A DNA stretch of 64,000 nt from Gentiana macrophylla (Eukaryota > Streptophyta > Magnoliopsida > Gentianales > Gentianaceae), in NCBI GenBank assembly GCA_026214975.1, contig CM047810.1:98286316-98350315 (forward strand). The letters are read 5' to 3'. Positions 46,244-58,031 of the stretch are shown here, one piece after another. How positions within the stretch are numbered: position 1 is the first letter of the stretch; the number at the start of each line of letters is the position of its first letter. The translations under genes were made by a program, and so were the position numbers. The notes under the pieces are model-generated. The model searched no databases. It saw only the letters and a list, made by a program, of their open reading frames with translations, and had not been told where the DNA came from.

Positions 46244-49200
46244 TTAGATCATCACAAGTATATATCGGCTGATCCGATGCAACCCCAAATCACCGACTAG
46301 CCCCTTCAACCGAGATACCTCCTTAGTTGCTTCAAGAAGAGCCATATATTCGCTTGATAGTTGATAAGGCTCATCAGAGCTGAAGAGTAGCTTTCGGTGA
46401 CCACTTTGCATTTCCCAATGTAAACACATAACCGGTCATTGATTTTCTCACATCAACATCACTGATAATCAAGATCACAAGAACTTTGTGACTGCACGAG
46501 ATCACCTCCATAAATGAGACCAACATCATTTGTACCTCTCGGTATTGAATATCCTTTTAATGACTTTCGGTGTTCCTTTCAGGTTGAGCCATAAACCTGC
46601 GACAACACTGATTTGCTGAGCAGATCGAGGCCTAGTGCAAACCATGGCATACATTAGATCGCCAACCGCACTAGCATAGCATAGGGAAATTTTGACATAT
46701 ACTCCTTCTCTTGGTGATCGTGAAGCATAAACAGACAAATGAACATTTGATGCCATAGGAGTATCTATTGGTTTTGCAGCAGACATGCCAAACTTGGCCA
46801 ATATCTTCTGCACATAACCCTGCTGAGAACAATTTCTTCTGACTTCTATCTCTCCAAATCTCCATCCCCAAGATTTTCTTGGCTGCACCCAAATCCTTCA
46901 TTTCAAATTCAGCACTAAGAAGGTTCTTGATTTTGAACATCGACTTTCTTCTTTGCAACTATCAACATGTCATCCACATCTGAGGACAAGATAGATATAT
47001 GATCCATCTTTCAAACAGATCAGTAGTAAACACAATGATCATATGGACTTCTGTTGTAACCCTCTTTGAAGCATGAAAGCTCATCAAACCTTTTATACCA
47101 CTTGCCTTGGAGCTTGCTTGAGACCATACAATGATTTCTTCAACTTGCAAACATAATTTTCCTTTCCAGAACTTGAAAACCCTCATTGTGTGTCATGTAT
47201 ATCTCCTTATCCACCTCACCATGTAAAAGCGGTTTTCACATCTAATTGCTCAAGTTCAGATCTCTTTGTGCCACCATTGCTAGTAACACCTCGATTGAAG
47301 AGGGTGAAAATATTTCATCAAAGTCAACCCCTTCCTTTTGACTGAATCCTCTTGCAACCAAACGTGCCTTATACTTGACCCCTTCTGCCTTAGTTATTCC
47401 TTCCTTTTTCTTGAAAATCCATTTACAAGTCACAACTCCCTTGTCGAGAAATTTGTTTGACCAATTCCCAAGTCGATTCTTCAATAATGACTCCATTTCA
47501 TCTCCCATGGTGCATGCCCTTTGAGATGCTTACAGTACATGTCATTGCTTCCCTGTAAGTAGTAGGTTCAAAGAACCTCTACTTCTTCAACAACTTGGAG
47601 TGCATATCCACCAAATCATCATATCCATATCTCCTTGGAGGTATCCCAACATTAGATCTTCTGAGCTGCTTTGGCGTCTAGACTCTGCTGATCAATGTTT
47701 GTATGACGCCCTGGTGAGGTCTCAATAGGCTGGCTTGGATCAGATTCCGGTTCATTATCGGATCAAGTATAGTGTTGATTTGGATCCACCTGATTGTTGC
47801 ATATCAGTGAGACTCCACTGAAGCTCCACCACGTTTCTCAACACTATCGATTCAAAGATCGTTTTGGACTCGTGAGACCTCCCCATCGATGAGTTTAACA
47901 TAGAATTTTCATCAAACACAACGCCCCCTGCGAGGATTACTCGGACTCTCTTGATGACCAAATTCTATATCCCTTCACTCCATCACCATACCCCACAAAC
48001 ACTCCCTTCTTGGCTCTTGGCTCCAACTTCCCTTCACTAACATGATAGTAAGTCAGACTCCCAAAACCCTTAGAAATGAGTAGTCAGGCGAGCTTGCGAC
48101 CACATCTCAAATGGTGTCTTGAGATTGATTCTGTGTGAGGACTCCTATTGATTAAGTAGCAAGTTTGTCTTAACGACACGCCCAAAATCTCCTTGATAAA
48201 CCAGCTTGAGAAAGCATACATCTTGCCCTCTCCAGTAGAGTTTGATTCATTCTTTCAGCTACACCATTTTGCTGAGGTGTATTCCTTATAGTATGATGTC
48301 TGGCAATACCCTCAGCTGCACAAAATGAATCAAAATCCGTCCAGAAGAAATTCAGACCATTATCTGTACGAAGCTTCTTGATTTTCTTGCCTAAACTGAT
48401 TCTCCACTAGGGCCTTCCACTGCTTGAAGTTACTGAATGCATCACTTTTGTTCTTCATCATCACCACCCAAGTCATCCTTGAATAGTCATCTATGAATGA
48501 CACAAAATATCTGTGACCACCCAATGACTCAACTCTTGATGGACCCCAAAGATGATGAATGGATATAATCAAGTGTTGCCTTTGTATTGTGCAACCTGCT
48601 TTGAGAACTTACTTTATGCAATTTCCCAAACACACAATGTTCACAAAAGTCAGATTCTTGACCTTATATCCCCAAGAAAACTCTTTGAAGAAAGAAACTC
48701 GTGCATACCCCTTTCACCCATATGACCTAGTCTCGTGCCACAAATTGAGTCTCTTGAGATGGTGAAGCTCATTGAGGATGCAACAAAGAAGAGTGGTGCA
48801 GATCTGATGAGATCCTTGTAATATATACAAGGTTCCTCTTGATGCCTTTGAGGACTACAATCGAATCTTTGAAGACATTCAAATTGCCCACCTTCACCCT
48901 TGAAATTGAACCCTTGGCATCCAATGATCGAGAGATACCAAGTTCTTGGTCATCTGTGGAACATGTCTTACATCTTTCGATTGTACAAAATTTACCATCC
49001 TCTGTCCTTTAACTTTCTTGAGCCAATTCCCACAACTTTGCAAACCTTCTTTGTTGGCCATATAGATTTGACCACCATCTATCTGCTCATAAGTAGAAAA
49101 CCACTCCCTGTTTGGACAAATATGGTAGGATACTCCAGAATCAAGTATCCACACATCATTATGGTGTGTAGAGTCCCCTGCAACTAGAAACAGATCCTCA

Positions 49201-49986
49201 TCAGATTGCTCAGTAGCCAAGGCTACTGTGCCAGAATTGCCTTCCTGCTGTTTCTTCTTCCTTGGACAATTGGACTTCCAATGTCCCCGCTCCTTCTGAG
49301 AATTCTGGGACATCGTAGACTTAGGACCTTTGGACACCGACTTTTTTTTCTTCTTACGTCCATATCCCTTTCCCACTCTGCCTGCTAGCTACTAGCCCAA
49401 AGACTGACTGTATCTGTCCCAAAGCGACGCTTTGTGTCTAAGCTCCCTGGCATGTAAGGCCGACCTTACATCCTCCAAAGCATTTGTATCCTTTCCAACT
49501 ATGAAAGGCGCACAAAGTTTTCATATGATAATCTTGGTAGAGACACCAACGAGATTAAGGTGCATCTTCATCTTCAATTTTAACATCAATATTCCTTAAA
49601 TCAAGCAATATTGTGTTCGGCCCGGTCCAGATGTTCCCTCGGTGGACTTCCTTCATGCATCTTCAAACCGAACAACCTCTGTTTCAACAACAACTTGTTG
49701 GTCGGTGACTTGGTCATATCTGAGCTTTCAAGCTTCTTCCACAACTTGGTCTGCGGTGTCTTCCTCAAAGAACCTCGGTGATAACATCATCGAGATAAGC
49801 ACAACATGATGGTTGAATGTGCTTTCTCTTCCAGGTGGCATAATCTGCTTTGCACTTGTATTTGGTTTGTCGGATAAAGGATTCCACAAACCCTGCTTTG
49901 TTTCAACGGCACGATCTTGATTTGCCACAGACCAAAAGCTGTTCCTTCCTCGTAAATTTATCGATTTTCACGTTTACTGCTGACAT
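46244..49986 (-). pseudogene. Tork-like copia gag-pol, multiply frameshifted
   Basis: Gag starts near 49986 (MSAVNVKIDKFT) and is broken. The region 48894-49376 has a partial zinc knuckle (KERGHWKSNCPRKK) and the protease (VWILDSGVSYHICPNREWFSTY). Integrase pieces include the core motif HHLWGPSRVESLGGHRYFVSFIDDYSRMTWVVMMKNKSDAF (48360-48572). Reverse transcriptase pieces include CKWIFKKKEGITKAEGVKYKARLVARGFSQKEGVDFDEIFSP (47242-47508) and a later KIKNLLSAEFEMKDLGAAKKILGMEI (46671-46958). RNase H remains appear at 46244-46429 (SSEYMALLEATKEVSRL, where an active copy has the E-A-E-Y motif). It is inactive. Confidence 0.92.
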
Positions 49987-50102
49987 CTTTTCTTGCTAAA
50001 GATCACAACTTTATCACAGATCCTAGCACCTTGCTGAAGGCCTTGGTGAAGATGAAGTTGATCGTACAGATTGTTTTCTCCAGAACCTTGCTCGATACCA
50101 CT

Positions 50103-50634
50103 TGTTATAAAGCGGATGGAGATAACGGATGCAAGAAAGCGAAGTAAATGAAGCAATCAAACATAAACAATCAAAGAGAAAGCGAAACAAGAAGAACATG
50201 ATTTAACGTGGAAAACCCCTCAGTGGGAGAGGTAAAAAACCACGGGCGTAGAAAGAGATATTTTATTATGCCTTTGAAATTTACAAATTTCAACACGCCT
50301 GAACAATTAGACAACAATTGTATTTATAGGCACAAATTCTAAACCCTAGCCGCCAGAATCTTTGTATCGATGCACCATAAATACCCCTACACGTGTCCTC
50401 CTTTTAATGACCATTGTATAATTTGTCACATAACAGAATTTGCGGATGTGGGACCTGCTTTGTATTCAAGTACTCAGCAGACTATCACCCGCGATAGCCA
50501 CCTACTTTGTGAATCTCGATGAGACTCCACCCTCTTGAAGCACAGAATTAAATACACTTCTCAGCTGTCCATCACACAGCTGAGTCTTCAGATTGATTCC
50601 ACCAGATGTAGAGTTTTAAGTCACTTTACTGATA
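50103..50634 (-). repeat. 5' LTR of the Tork-like element
   Basis: It is paired with 45347-45880. The outermost base changed (TATCAG rather than TGTCAG on the minus strand). Confidence 0.93.
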
Positions 50635-50729
50635 AAAGTAATTTAATGCTATGACTTTTTGGATGCAATGACTAAAAAATCTCTATAATACAATTAATTC
50701 AGCCTTCTTTTTAACTTTTATTCTACTAT

Positions 50730-50978
50730 GGGAGTGGTTTAAAAAGACAAAAAAGAGGGAAAAATGAGAATCAGGACAGTGGAAATATAAATTAAGCGAT
50801 AAGGACAAATCCATCATTCATAACCCCAAATCCACGATTTGTTGCGAGTGGAATTGGCGCTCAAATCCAATGTTTACTATCATAGTGGAATAAGCGCATA
50901 CGTCCTTTTACCCGAAAAAATTTCTCTGTCTTCTTTGCATATTTCTATGTTCAAATTGTCATTTTTAACAATAAATCC
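50730..50978. mobile_element. Mutator-like MITE (copy B) with 9-bp target duplication
   Basis: It belongs to the same family as 30371-30601, here inserted in the Stowaway-like MITE of block B and flanked by TTCTACTAT (50721-50729, 50979-50987). Block A has the matching empty site (TTCTAGTAT, about 31,018-31,026). Confidence 0.85.
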
Positions 50979-51119
50979 TTCTACTATTAAATAAGGGTAA
51001 AATAGTAAAATTAGCAATAAATGCAAGCTTTGAAAAATGTTTTATCTTTAGTTATTTTGAAACAAATTTTTTGATAACCGCCGCCGATTATTTTGAAGCG
51101 GGAGGAGTAGTAGTAGCAT

Positions 51120-51530
51120 TTGTTTTGATAGGGTTCTTTCCTGTCGTACCCCAACCGGAACAACGGATCGATGTAACTAATCCAAACAACTCAACTAAAC
51201 CGTATGCACCGCAAACCAAACAACTACACCTTGTAACCGTCCAGTGAGGGTCACCCGAGGCATGTGCAGATCAAATAAAAAAAAATAGAACGCACCGGAC
51301 AAATTCGAAAGTTTACCAAGATCATTAGTGATATTTTTTTTTTAATATTTTTTAACAACAATTTTTCTGATGTAAGTGGAGGCATTGCCACCCTCCCATG
51401 TTGATTCGCCCAGCTGGTTGTATATTCCTCCTCCTTGCCATAACGTAAACCATTCATATATTCCTCTTTAAAAATATATTTCCAATAGATTAATTTTTTT
51501 TTTTTAATCCGTGTAAACATTCTCTATGCC
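51120..51530. other. Duplicated upstream block (B), no recognised gene
   Basis: It is the paralog of 31,150-31,560. In this unit the MULE was inserted between this block and F-box copy 4. Confidence 0.6.
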
Positions 51531-52019
51531 ACGTATAAAAATACGGAGGGAGTAGTATCTAACAAGGGATTGATAATATTAGGGAGCTACTAATCACCCC
51601 CCCATCCCATCACCCTCCCCAATTCTTTTTTTCTTTTTTTTATTAATCTATACAAATTATTTGTTTTAAATTTTTTACTTATATTTTTTATTTTGCTTGT
51701 AACTTTTTTTTGATAAATTGTTTTTTAATAAATTATATGTTTTTGAAATCTATTCAATTTAATCTATCAAAAGAGTCCAATATTGAATATGAAATATTGT
51801 ATTAAAAATAATTTTATCGGATCCAATATAACTTTTATTAATTTTTTGAATTATGTACATCGAAATAATAGATAAACGCATAAATTAATCATCAAAACCA
51901 TGCATAAATTCAAAATGTTGTCCGGGTTGATCTATCCTCATTACATCATACCACAATTGAACACGTGCTTGATAATCACGAGCCCATTAAATCGATGGGT
52001 TTGATTCGCCTGAGAAACG

Positions 52020-52490
52020 TCATATGATGATGGGTGGTACAGGGTATTCAGGGTACAAGAAAACTTGTACGAAGTGATTATTTTGAACATGACCGATAGC
52101 TATATGTTGCCGCTGGGCAAATGGAACTGGCGGGGATCTCAACGGCAAGTGAGTATGACAATGAGTATCATGTGAATCGAATTTATGCGAAGACCACGTT
52201 GTCTGTTTGAAGCTACAACAACCCCAGGTGTTGCAAAGATCCATCCAATAATTGCCGGGTGCGGGTACGCGCTAAGCAATTAAGTGTTGATAGTAGTCGA
52301 TGCATAATTAATTTCTTGAGAAAGGTTTTCATACAAGTCCATATTTTGATTAATCTCTTGAATAAGTATAAATCGTACTTTACGCCATTCATGTTCGAAC
52401 CATGGAGTTGCGCACTATTGCTCTGAAGCCACAATGACCGTCGCGCCGGCGTCAACACAATGAGAAATATAAGGTCGATAAGCGTCTCAG
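52020..52490 (-). pseudogene. OTU-type cysteine protease region of the MULE
   Basis: The minus strand reads DGHCGFRAI (about 52,420-52,450), which matches the OTU catalytic cysteine motif (D-G-x-C-x-F-R). In another frame it reads AIGHVQNNHFVQVFLYPEYPVPP (52,025-52,110), which matches the OTU histidine motif (N-x-H-F). At least one frameshift separates them. OTU proteases remove ubiquitin or similar modifiers. Plant MULEs often carry such a C-terminal domain, but its role in transposition is unclear. It lies downstream of the transposase C-terminus, probably once in the same polypeptide. Confidence 0.75.
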
Positions 52491-52517
52491 AAATGCAGAA
52501 ATGAGGGATCCTTTCTT

Positions 52518-53189
52518 TTACTCGCTTGATAATTGAGAATATATGGTACCTTCTTTTCGAAGTGGGTATTGAAAAGAAAAGCACGCGCCAATGTTCGCTT
52601 CATTCCTTCTTGTAAGTCGATCCTTTTGTTCTCGTGTTGTATGCCGGGGTCGAATCGCATAACGAGATGGATCTGCCATATCGAAAAACCTGTCAATCAT
52701 AGAATCTCGACTAGCGGGTTCCATTTCATTTAATCTTTCCATAAGCTGAGCTGCCTTGTCGGGTTGTACTCCCTCATCCGTACGCTCGGGGGCTCGTATG
52801 GACAATGTACGCCAGTGAATATGGATATAATTTTGCGGAATCGGCATGCCAGCAAGACGAAACATTGCAATATCGTGAGCGCACGGCAATCCGTGTGTCA
52901 GTTTGATTTTGTAATTGCAAAGATCATCTTCGGAAAGACGATGTTTATCAGCAACTTTTATCTGTTTATCGATTAAGTCCATTGCTTCTAATGAAATGCA
53001 ATACCTGATTTCACTATAAATTGCGTCACGTACATGTCGATATCGTGGAAAACTCAAAGATTTCTGGAATGAACTTTGAATATCCCTAAATTGAGCAGTC
53101 AACATCTTTTCTATTTTTGAAAGGATGTTGAAAGCGATCTGAAATATCCCCAAAGTATCGTTTGGTCTCGCATGCATGACTCCACCCAT
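52518..53189 (-). pseudogene. MULE transposase C-terminal part with SWIM-like finger
   Basis: A 223-residue open frame contains CNYKIKLTHGLPCAHDIAMFRLAGMPIP, the SWIM-type zinc finger region (THGLPCAH) found after the catalytic core of FAR1/MURA-type transposases. It also has a basic, Arg-rich tail (SRYAIRPRHTTREQKDRLTRRNEAN). The finger is thought to bind DNA or a partner. The first residues (MGGVMHARPNDTLGIFQ) join to the core at 53,277 after a short noncoding gap that looks like an intron. The frame itself is open, but the neighbouring parts are broken. Confidence 0.8.
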
Positions 53190-53276
53190 ATTTTAATCAT
53201 GCATTGTGTTAAATAGGAATGATACATGAAATATTCTATAGTGTAGGATAATGAATAAATTGTGGATATTAGAAAG

Positions 53277-53825
53277 TTACCTTTGACTTGAATGGCTTCT
53301 GAGGTGCATAACTTTGTCTATATACACATCAATAAACCGCTCCTTGTAAGGATATAACCATGTATTCCAAAGGTATGTCGTGGCTTTGGCAAATTTTGAA
53401 AATTCAGTTAACATGGCATTCCACCTGAATTCTAAAGTCTCCACACTCTGTGAATGAATAATCGAGTGCCATGCATTGTTAAATTCGATCCATCTTTTAC
53501 CAAGCATAGGTCTGCACTTCTTCATTACACACTGATTTATATGCCAAATACAAAGGATGTGATGCGCGAATGGGAAACATTCTCCATTTGCACAAAGAAG
53601 CGCTAGATCCCTATCTGAAACAACCACCGATGGAAACGCTACTCCTTTTAAGACCATCCATCTTTTTAACGTTTCCAACGGGCCAACTATCCCCACTAGG
53701 AACATCATTTGCAAAATCATTTCCAAATGACGAACTACCAAAGAATGAAGAATCGTTTCCAACTGGCCAACTATCTCTACTAGGAACATCATTTGTAAAA
53801 TTATTTCCAAATGATGAACTACCAA
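53277..53825 (-). pseudogene. MULE transposase core fragment behind duplicated repeats
   Basis: The core reads VVVSDRDLALLCANGECFPFAHHILCIWHINQCVMKKCRPML...FIDVYIDKVMHLRSHSSQ. This contains the second catalytic Asp (SDRDLAL) and the C/W-H motif of the DDE core; the first Asp region (DSTYKTN-like) is missing. Upstream, in this frame, lies a twice-repeated segment that in another frame encodes SSFFGSSSFGNDFANDVPSGDSWPVGND. The same repeat occurs near 57,000 and 55,300, so an internal deletion has joined N-terminal repeats straight to the core. Confidence 0.8.
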
Positions 53826-53829
53826 AGAA

Positions 53830-54965
53830 CTGACTCCTAAACCTAAAAAAAAACCAGTGTATCTTTTGAAAATTTTATCATTAATATGTGCTAACTGACC
53901 CGTTAAAATTTTAAAATATTGACCATTGATCCGTATCTACACTTGGAAATTTAAAGTTAATATATTAAAAACTTATAATATGATGTGTTATTCTCGAACC
54001 TTGACCCGTATCACAAAAATCCTGCAACCGCCCCTGAGTGTTGCTATATGCTGATGTAGTTTGGGTGCCTACAAAAAGGTCTGATTCATTGTCTGATCAT
54101 TAATCTTAACTGGCTTTACATTCAAGTTTCTTATTTTGGAACAGAGCAAGATGATTTCCTTTCTTAGTAATATACAGCCTTATGTTGAAATACTTAGCTT
54201 TTAATTGTTAAATTACAACTTTCATGAATGTAATGTGAACTTTGGATATTTCTAACCGATATAATTAAAGGAAAATTAGGGATAAGGCTACAGTTTGGAA
54301 TATTTTTAAGTAACAGGAAAACCACATATTTTTTTTATAGGGAGAATGACACATTCTTAAATATTTTATAGCCTAAAAGACAAAGCCAAAAAAAAAAATA
54401 TTAAAAAATTTGCGGGATTATCCTCTCAAGTTCTTGCGGAAATATTCTCAAGTAATAGTGATCTAACCACACACCCAAAATGTGAAAATCATCTAACCGT
54501 AGATTTGTTTTTTCAATACTACGTCGTTTTAATGATAACGTGTAAAAACAAATCCATTCGACCTTAAGAATTTGAGAGGATCCACTCCCAAAATTGTAGT
54601 GTAATATTCGATTCTAGGAAAAGCAGACGTGTCAATTTGGAGAACGAAATATTATATTTACTTCTTTTATGGATTTAAGGTTTTATAAGTATTTATATAT
54701 ATATATTCGAAATATATATATATTTATATATTATGGGGACTGATTTGTAATTTAAGGTTTATAAGGGTTAGTGGAGAGAATAGTGGGGAGAGGTTTTATT
54801 TGGGAAAATAAACCTCCCACTATTAGCTTAACTTGTCAGAAAATTTGAAAGAGGTTTGCCTGCAAGTTTGAGAGAAAAAGAAAAGAGCAAACTTCATCTT
54901 TAAAGTTCTAAGTCAATTATTGACAGATTTCCGATTCGACAAGAGCAGGAGCTTCGTGAGAGAAC
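53830..54965. other. 1.1-kb segment copied from the F-box copy 2 downstream region, inside the MULE
   Basis: The segment matches 33,250-34,057 plus 39,581-39,924. It starts inside the small hAT-like MITE, runs through the noncoding flank and ends about 370 bases into the solo LTR. The LARD present in the other copy is absent here (GCAGACGTGTC at about 54,625 versus GTAGA-LARD-GTAGACGTGTC). It separates the MULE core from the piece at 54,966-55,177. Confidence 0.85.
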
Positions 54966-55177
54966 GTGGCGGTTTATACAATCCTCCTTTTCCACAAATA
55001 AGAGTGCATCTCGGCATTTTATTTCCATTTTTACTACACGATTTATCTATGACAATCACAAAACCATTTTCATTACCAACTCTCCGAGCCCAATCTAGCA
55101 TGGCATCTCTACTTTCAAATATCTATAGAAAATTGAATAAGAACAATATATATCTAAACAACAATTATACTATCTAA
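54966..55177 (-). pseudogene. MULE N-terminal FAR1-like DNA-binding region
   Basis: The minus strand reads LDWARRVGNENGFVIVIDKSCSKNGNKMPRCTLICGKGGLYKPP. This matches the N-terminal FAR1-type region of plant MULE transposases (..W....GFVIVI.RS....R...LGCERGGKY). Only the start of the zinc-binding motif is left before the 1.1-kb foreign segment. The intron-like end near 55,101 suggests an upstream exon. Confidence 0.75.
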
Positions 55178-55449
55178 AATGAAAATAAGTAACGGATGTG
55201 GAAAATAACAACAACGATAACTAACCTCGATCGCTTGTAAATTCGGGTGTGTAATCACGCTCAATGTTGGGATGCTCTCCCATTAGGAAAATCATTCGTA
55301 AAATCGTTTCAACCCGCCAACTATCCATTCAGAACATCATTTGTAAAGAGATATAGTCAAAATACTATCATTCTTTATGAGAAATTTCGAACCCATGTAC
55401 TAAGATTCTCCGATTTATTCAAGAAAGCTAAATTGTCACCCAAAGCGTA

Positions 55450-56950
55450 ATCTCGAAACTAGCAGCCCGGTTTTAGTTTAGGTGGGTTCATGGTTAGTAG
55501 CTCCGAGAAGCCATCACAAGACGAAAAGCTCAGCGATTTATCCAAGTGCCCTTGGGCTTGGATTCACGAGAATCCATCACTAAAATTTTCTAACTCTTGG
55601 GTTTTATCTTTTCGAAGAAAGACCCTCGTAGACGATTGACATAAACCGGGTCCTCGGTTTTATAATTAGCTACTAATATTATTTAACTACCACATATTAA
55701 ATTAATAAGCATTCATACCGAGTTACACATGCATTCTAATTTATTGAAACGAAATAAACTAAACTATATAAAGTCTATCCATGTATGCATTGCGCCGCTG
55801 AGGAGGTCAAAGAGTGGAATCATGATTAATCTTGAGAAGATGACAAGTCATGCATAAGAGTGTGAATTTTTCCGGTTTTACTCAGCGAGTATTTTTTTTT
55901 TAGTTAATGCGGCTGATGAAACAAAAATTCCAGTTTTTTTTTTTTTTTTTTTAATATGTCGGCTGTGAAAAAAAAAAAAAAAAAGGAATACAGGTTATAA
56001 AATAAATAATAAAGCAGCCGCATGAAAAAAAACTTAGCAGCATGTTTTACCCTAGCCGCAAGCTAGGGTTTTGTTAAAAAAATCTGTTTGCAGCGGCAGA
56101 AAGCGCCGCTACAGGTGCTGCTGCAGCCTGTTTAAAGAAAAACAGAAGCTGTTGTGACGTTTTTAGCGCTGCTAAAGGTGCTGGACAGCTTTAAAAAACA
56201 AGGTTTTAGCCCGTTTCTCCTCGTTCATACCTTAGGTTTCGCCTTGATCTTCATCTTTTCTTCAAGATCTTCATCTTTTCGAGCCGGAATAATAAAATTA
56301 CAATAAAAGATGCTACTTTTACATAATTTTTGAAAATTGACATAAAAATATCATTCACCATCTTTCAATTGTTACTAAACAAAAGAGCTACAAAATAGAT
56401 CTACGGGTGTAGTGAGTACAACCCAATCCATCTCTTCAACCACAACATTCACAAGCATACAACATGATAAATTTGAATTTACAAAAAAGCGAAATAAAAC
56501 ACCAAAACGTCTTTTCCACTCTCAGATCTAAACTCATATTCTTTGATCGTTAGATCAAAGTCTACGATACCACTTGTTGGATGTAATATCGTCCGGATCA
56601 ATCATGGATTGACCCGATTCTGTAATGGAAGGCATAAGATCTAGATCTAAGCGAAACAAAGAACATAAATTAAAGATCTAAATCTACAAGGGGTTTAGGA
56701 GCCTACCTTTTTATGGTGCTTAACTCCAAGAACAAAAGCTCCTTGAACCACGAGATTGAGCGACCACCGTCTTCCAACGTGTGTCTCCAAAGCAACACCA
56801 AGTGGATGGTGTTTCCGCTTGCCGGACCTCCTTGATATGCTACCGGAAAAATCCGAAGATTTTCCAACTCATTTCCCAAGAATAGAGGCCGAAATTTTCA
56901 GCCAATTTCTCTTGTGAATAGTGACGTGAATAGTGATTTCAAAGCAGGGG
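55450..56950. mobile_element. Probable copia-type insertion in the MULE (partial)
   Basis: The MULE sequence stops near 55,350-55,450 and resumes at about 56,955. Between them, TACGATACCACTTGTTGGATG (56,560-56,580) looks like a minus-strand primer-binding site (TGGTATCGTAG) against an LTR beginning at about 56,575. The remaining part to 56,950 has the look of a copia LTR. A poly-T/poly-A stretch and GC-rich CAGCAGC-like words fill 55,860-56,200. No gag or pol, and no clear second LTR. Confidence 0.4.
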
Positions 56951-56988
56951 AGAAGCTAACATCATTTGCAAAATCATTTCCAAACGAT

Positions 56989-57118
56989 TTAACTACCAAA
57001 GAATGAAGAATCGTTTCTATGGCCAATTATCTCATATATAAAGAACATCATTTGTAAAATTATTTCCAAACGACGATTAATACTACTACCAAAGAATGAT
57101 GAATTGTAGGAATCCATG
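56989..57118 (-). pseudogene. MULE protein start with repeated SSFFGSS region
   Basis: MDSYNSSFFGSS begins at about 57,118 on the minus strand and is followed by decayed copies of a short repeat (SSFFGS). The same repeat unit appears near 53,700-53,825 and 55,275-55,350. This is probably the N-terminus of the MULE protein; it is broken within 40 codons. Confidence 0.55.
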
Positions 57119-57509
57119 TTATGAATTACGAAAATCAATTGAATATGTGTTGAATGAGTATGTATGAAAGAGTTGGAGAAATTATGATGAGTTTTTAGTA
57201 AGTGAAATGAGTCCAATATATAGAGAAATTGAAGTTGGGATGATAATGAGAAAATCTGAATGTGTGGTTAGAGTTGATGATAAGAAGATAAGAAGGGGTA
57301 GGATTGAAGATAATAAGAATCTGAATGAGTGGTTGTGAATAAAAATGATAGAGAAATGTGTGGTAAGAATTGAAGATAAAAAAAATCTGAATGAGTGGTT
57401 GTGAATAAAAATGATAGAGAACTGTGATTATCAATACTACACTCGTTTTATTGATTTTATTTACTAAATTTCAATAACATAACAATATAAAAAAATACGT
57501 GTTAAAAAT

Positions 57510-57660
57510 TTATACAAAATTTTCAATTATAAAAAAAAAAACAACAAAATACATATTAAGTTTTAAAAAAAAAAATGTGTTAAAAGATTTATAAAAGAAA
57601 CAAAAAAAAAAAAAAACGAAAAAAGAAAAAAGGGGGGAAAAAAAAAAAAAGCAATGATGT
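57510..57660. repeat. Poly-A-rich subterminal tract of the MULE
   Basis: Several A runs of 8-15 bases with interspersed GGGG precede the terminal inverted repeat. The left end has a matching T-rich tract (51,622-51,650). Confidence 0.8.
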
Positions 57661-58031
57661 GACGGGAGGGGGTGATGGGATGGGGGGGGATTAGTAGCCC
57701 TCATGATCTTCACCTTCAATTAAAGATAAAAAAAAAATTAAAAAAAAAATTAATTAAAAATTCCTCCTCTCTAAAATTAGGGCACGGCTGATGAAATTGG
57801 GGCTGCTATGGATGGAAATGCAACAGAGCAAAATCTGATTCAACATCTTGCTTATCGGGTGATTTTAGAGCTAATTTCTCCATAAAGTCTGGTTAATCTA
57901 TCTCTACTTCTCCTTGATTTTCATTTACTATAGCTCATTTCACTTCTTTTACTGCAATTTGTTTTTCTCCGAATTACTTTACCAAGCCCCCTGCTCCAGC
58001 TGACTGCGATAAGTTCAATTGGTAGCTAATA

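Larger units (their letters stand above)
45347..50634 (-). mobile_element. Ty1/copia (Tork-like) retrotransposon, 5.29 kb
   Basis: LTRs at 45347-45880 (534 bp) and 50103-50634 (532 bp) are flanked by AAAGT (45342-45346, 50635-50639). On the minus strand the primer-binding site TGGTATCGAGCAAGG adjoins the right LTR, and AAGGTGGAGATT precedes the left LTR. It interrupts the block-B copy of the Stowaway-like MITE. The two LTRs are visibly more diverged than those of the copia at 22 kb, with clustered changes, so it is older. Confidence 0.95.
51581..57701 (-). mobile_element. Mutator-like transposon (MULE), 6.12 kb, rearranged
   Basis: The termini AGGGAGCTACTAATCACC.. and the inverted right end AGGGCTACTAATCCCC.. 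match over about 40 bases (both contain CCCATCCCATCACCC). The flanks GATAATATT and CATGATCTT agree at six of nine positions, a possible old 9-bp duplication. Inside, on the minus strand, are pieces of a MULE transposase and an OTU-type protease region. Subterminal AAAATCTGAATGAGTGGTTG repeats lie at 57,240-57,430. A 1.1-kb foreign segment and a copia-like fragment interrupt it. It is not autonomous now. Confidence 0.85.

Noticed and set aside
57195..57434. Repetitive minus-strand frame (YHFYSQPLIQ repeats)
   Set aside because: It corresponds to subterminal repeats of the MULE; no similarity to a protein.
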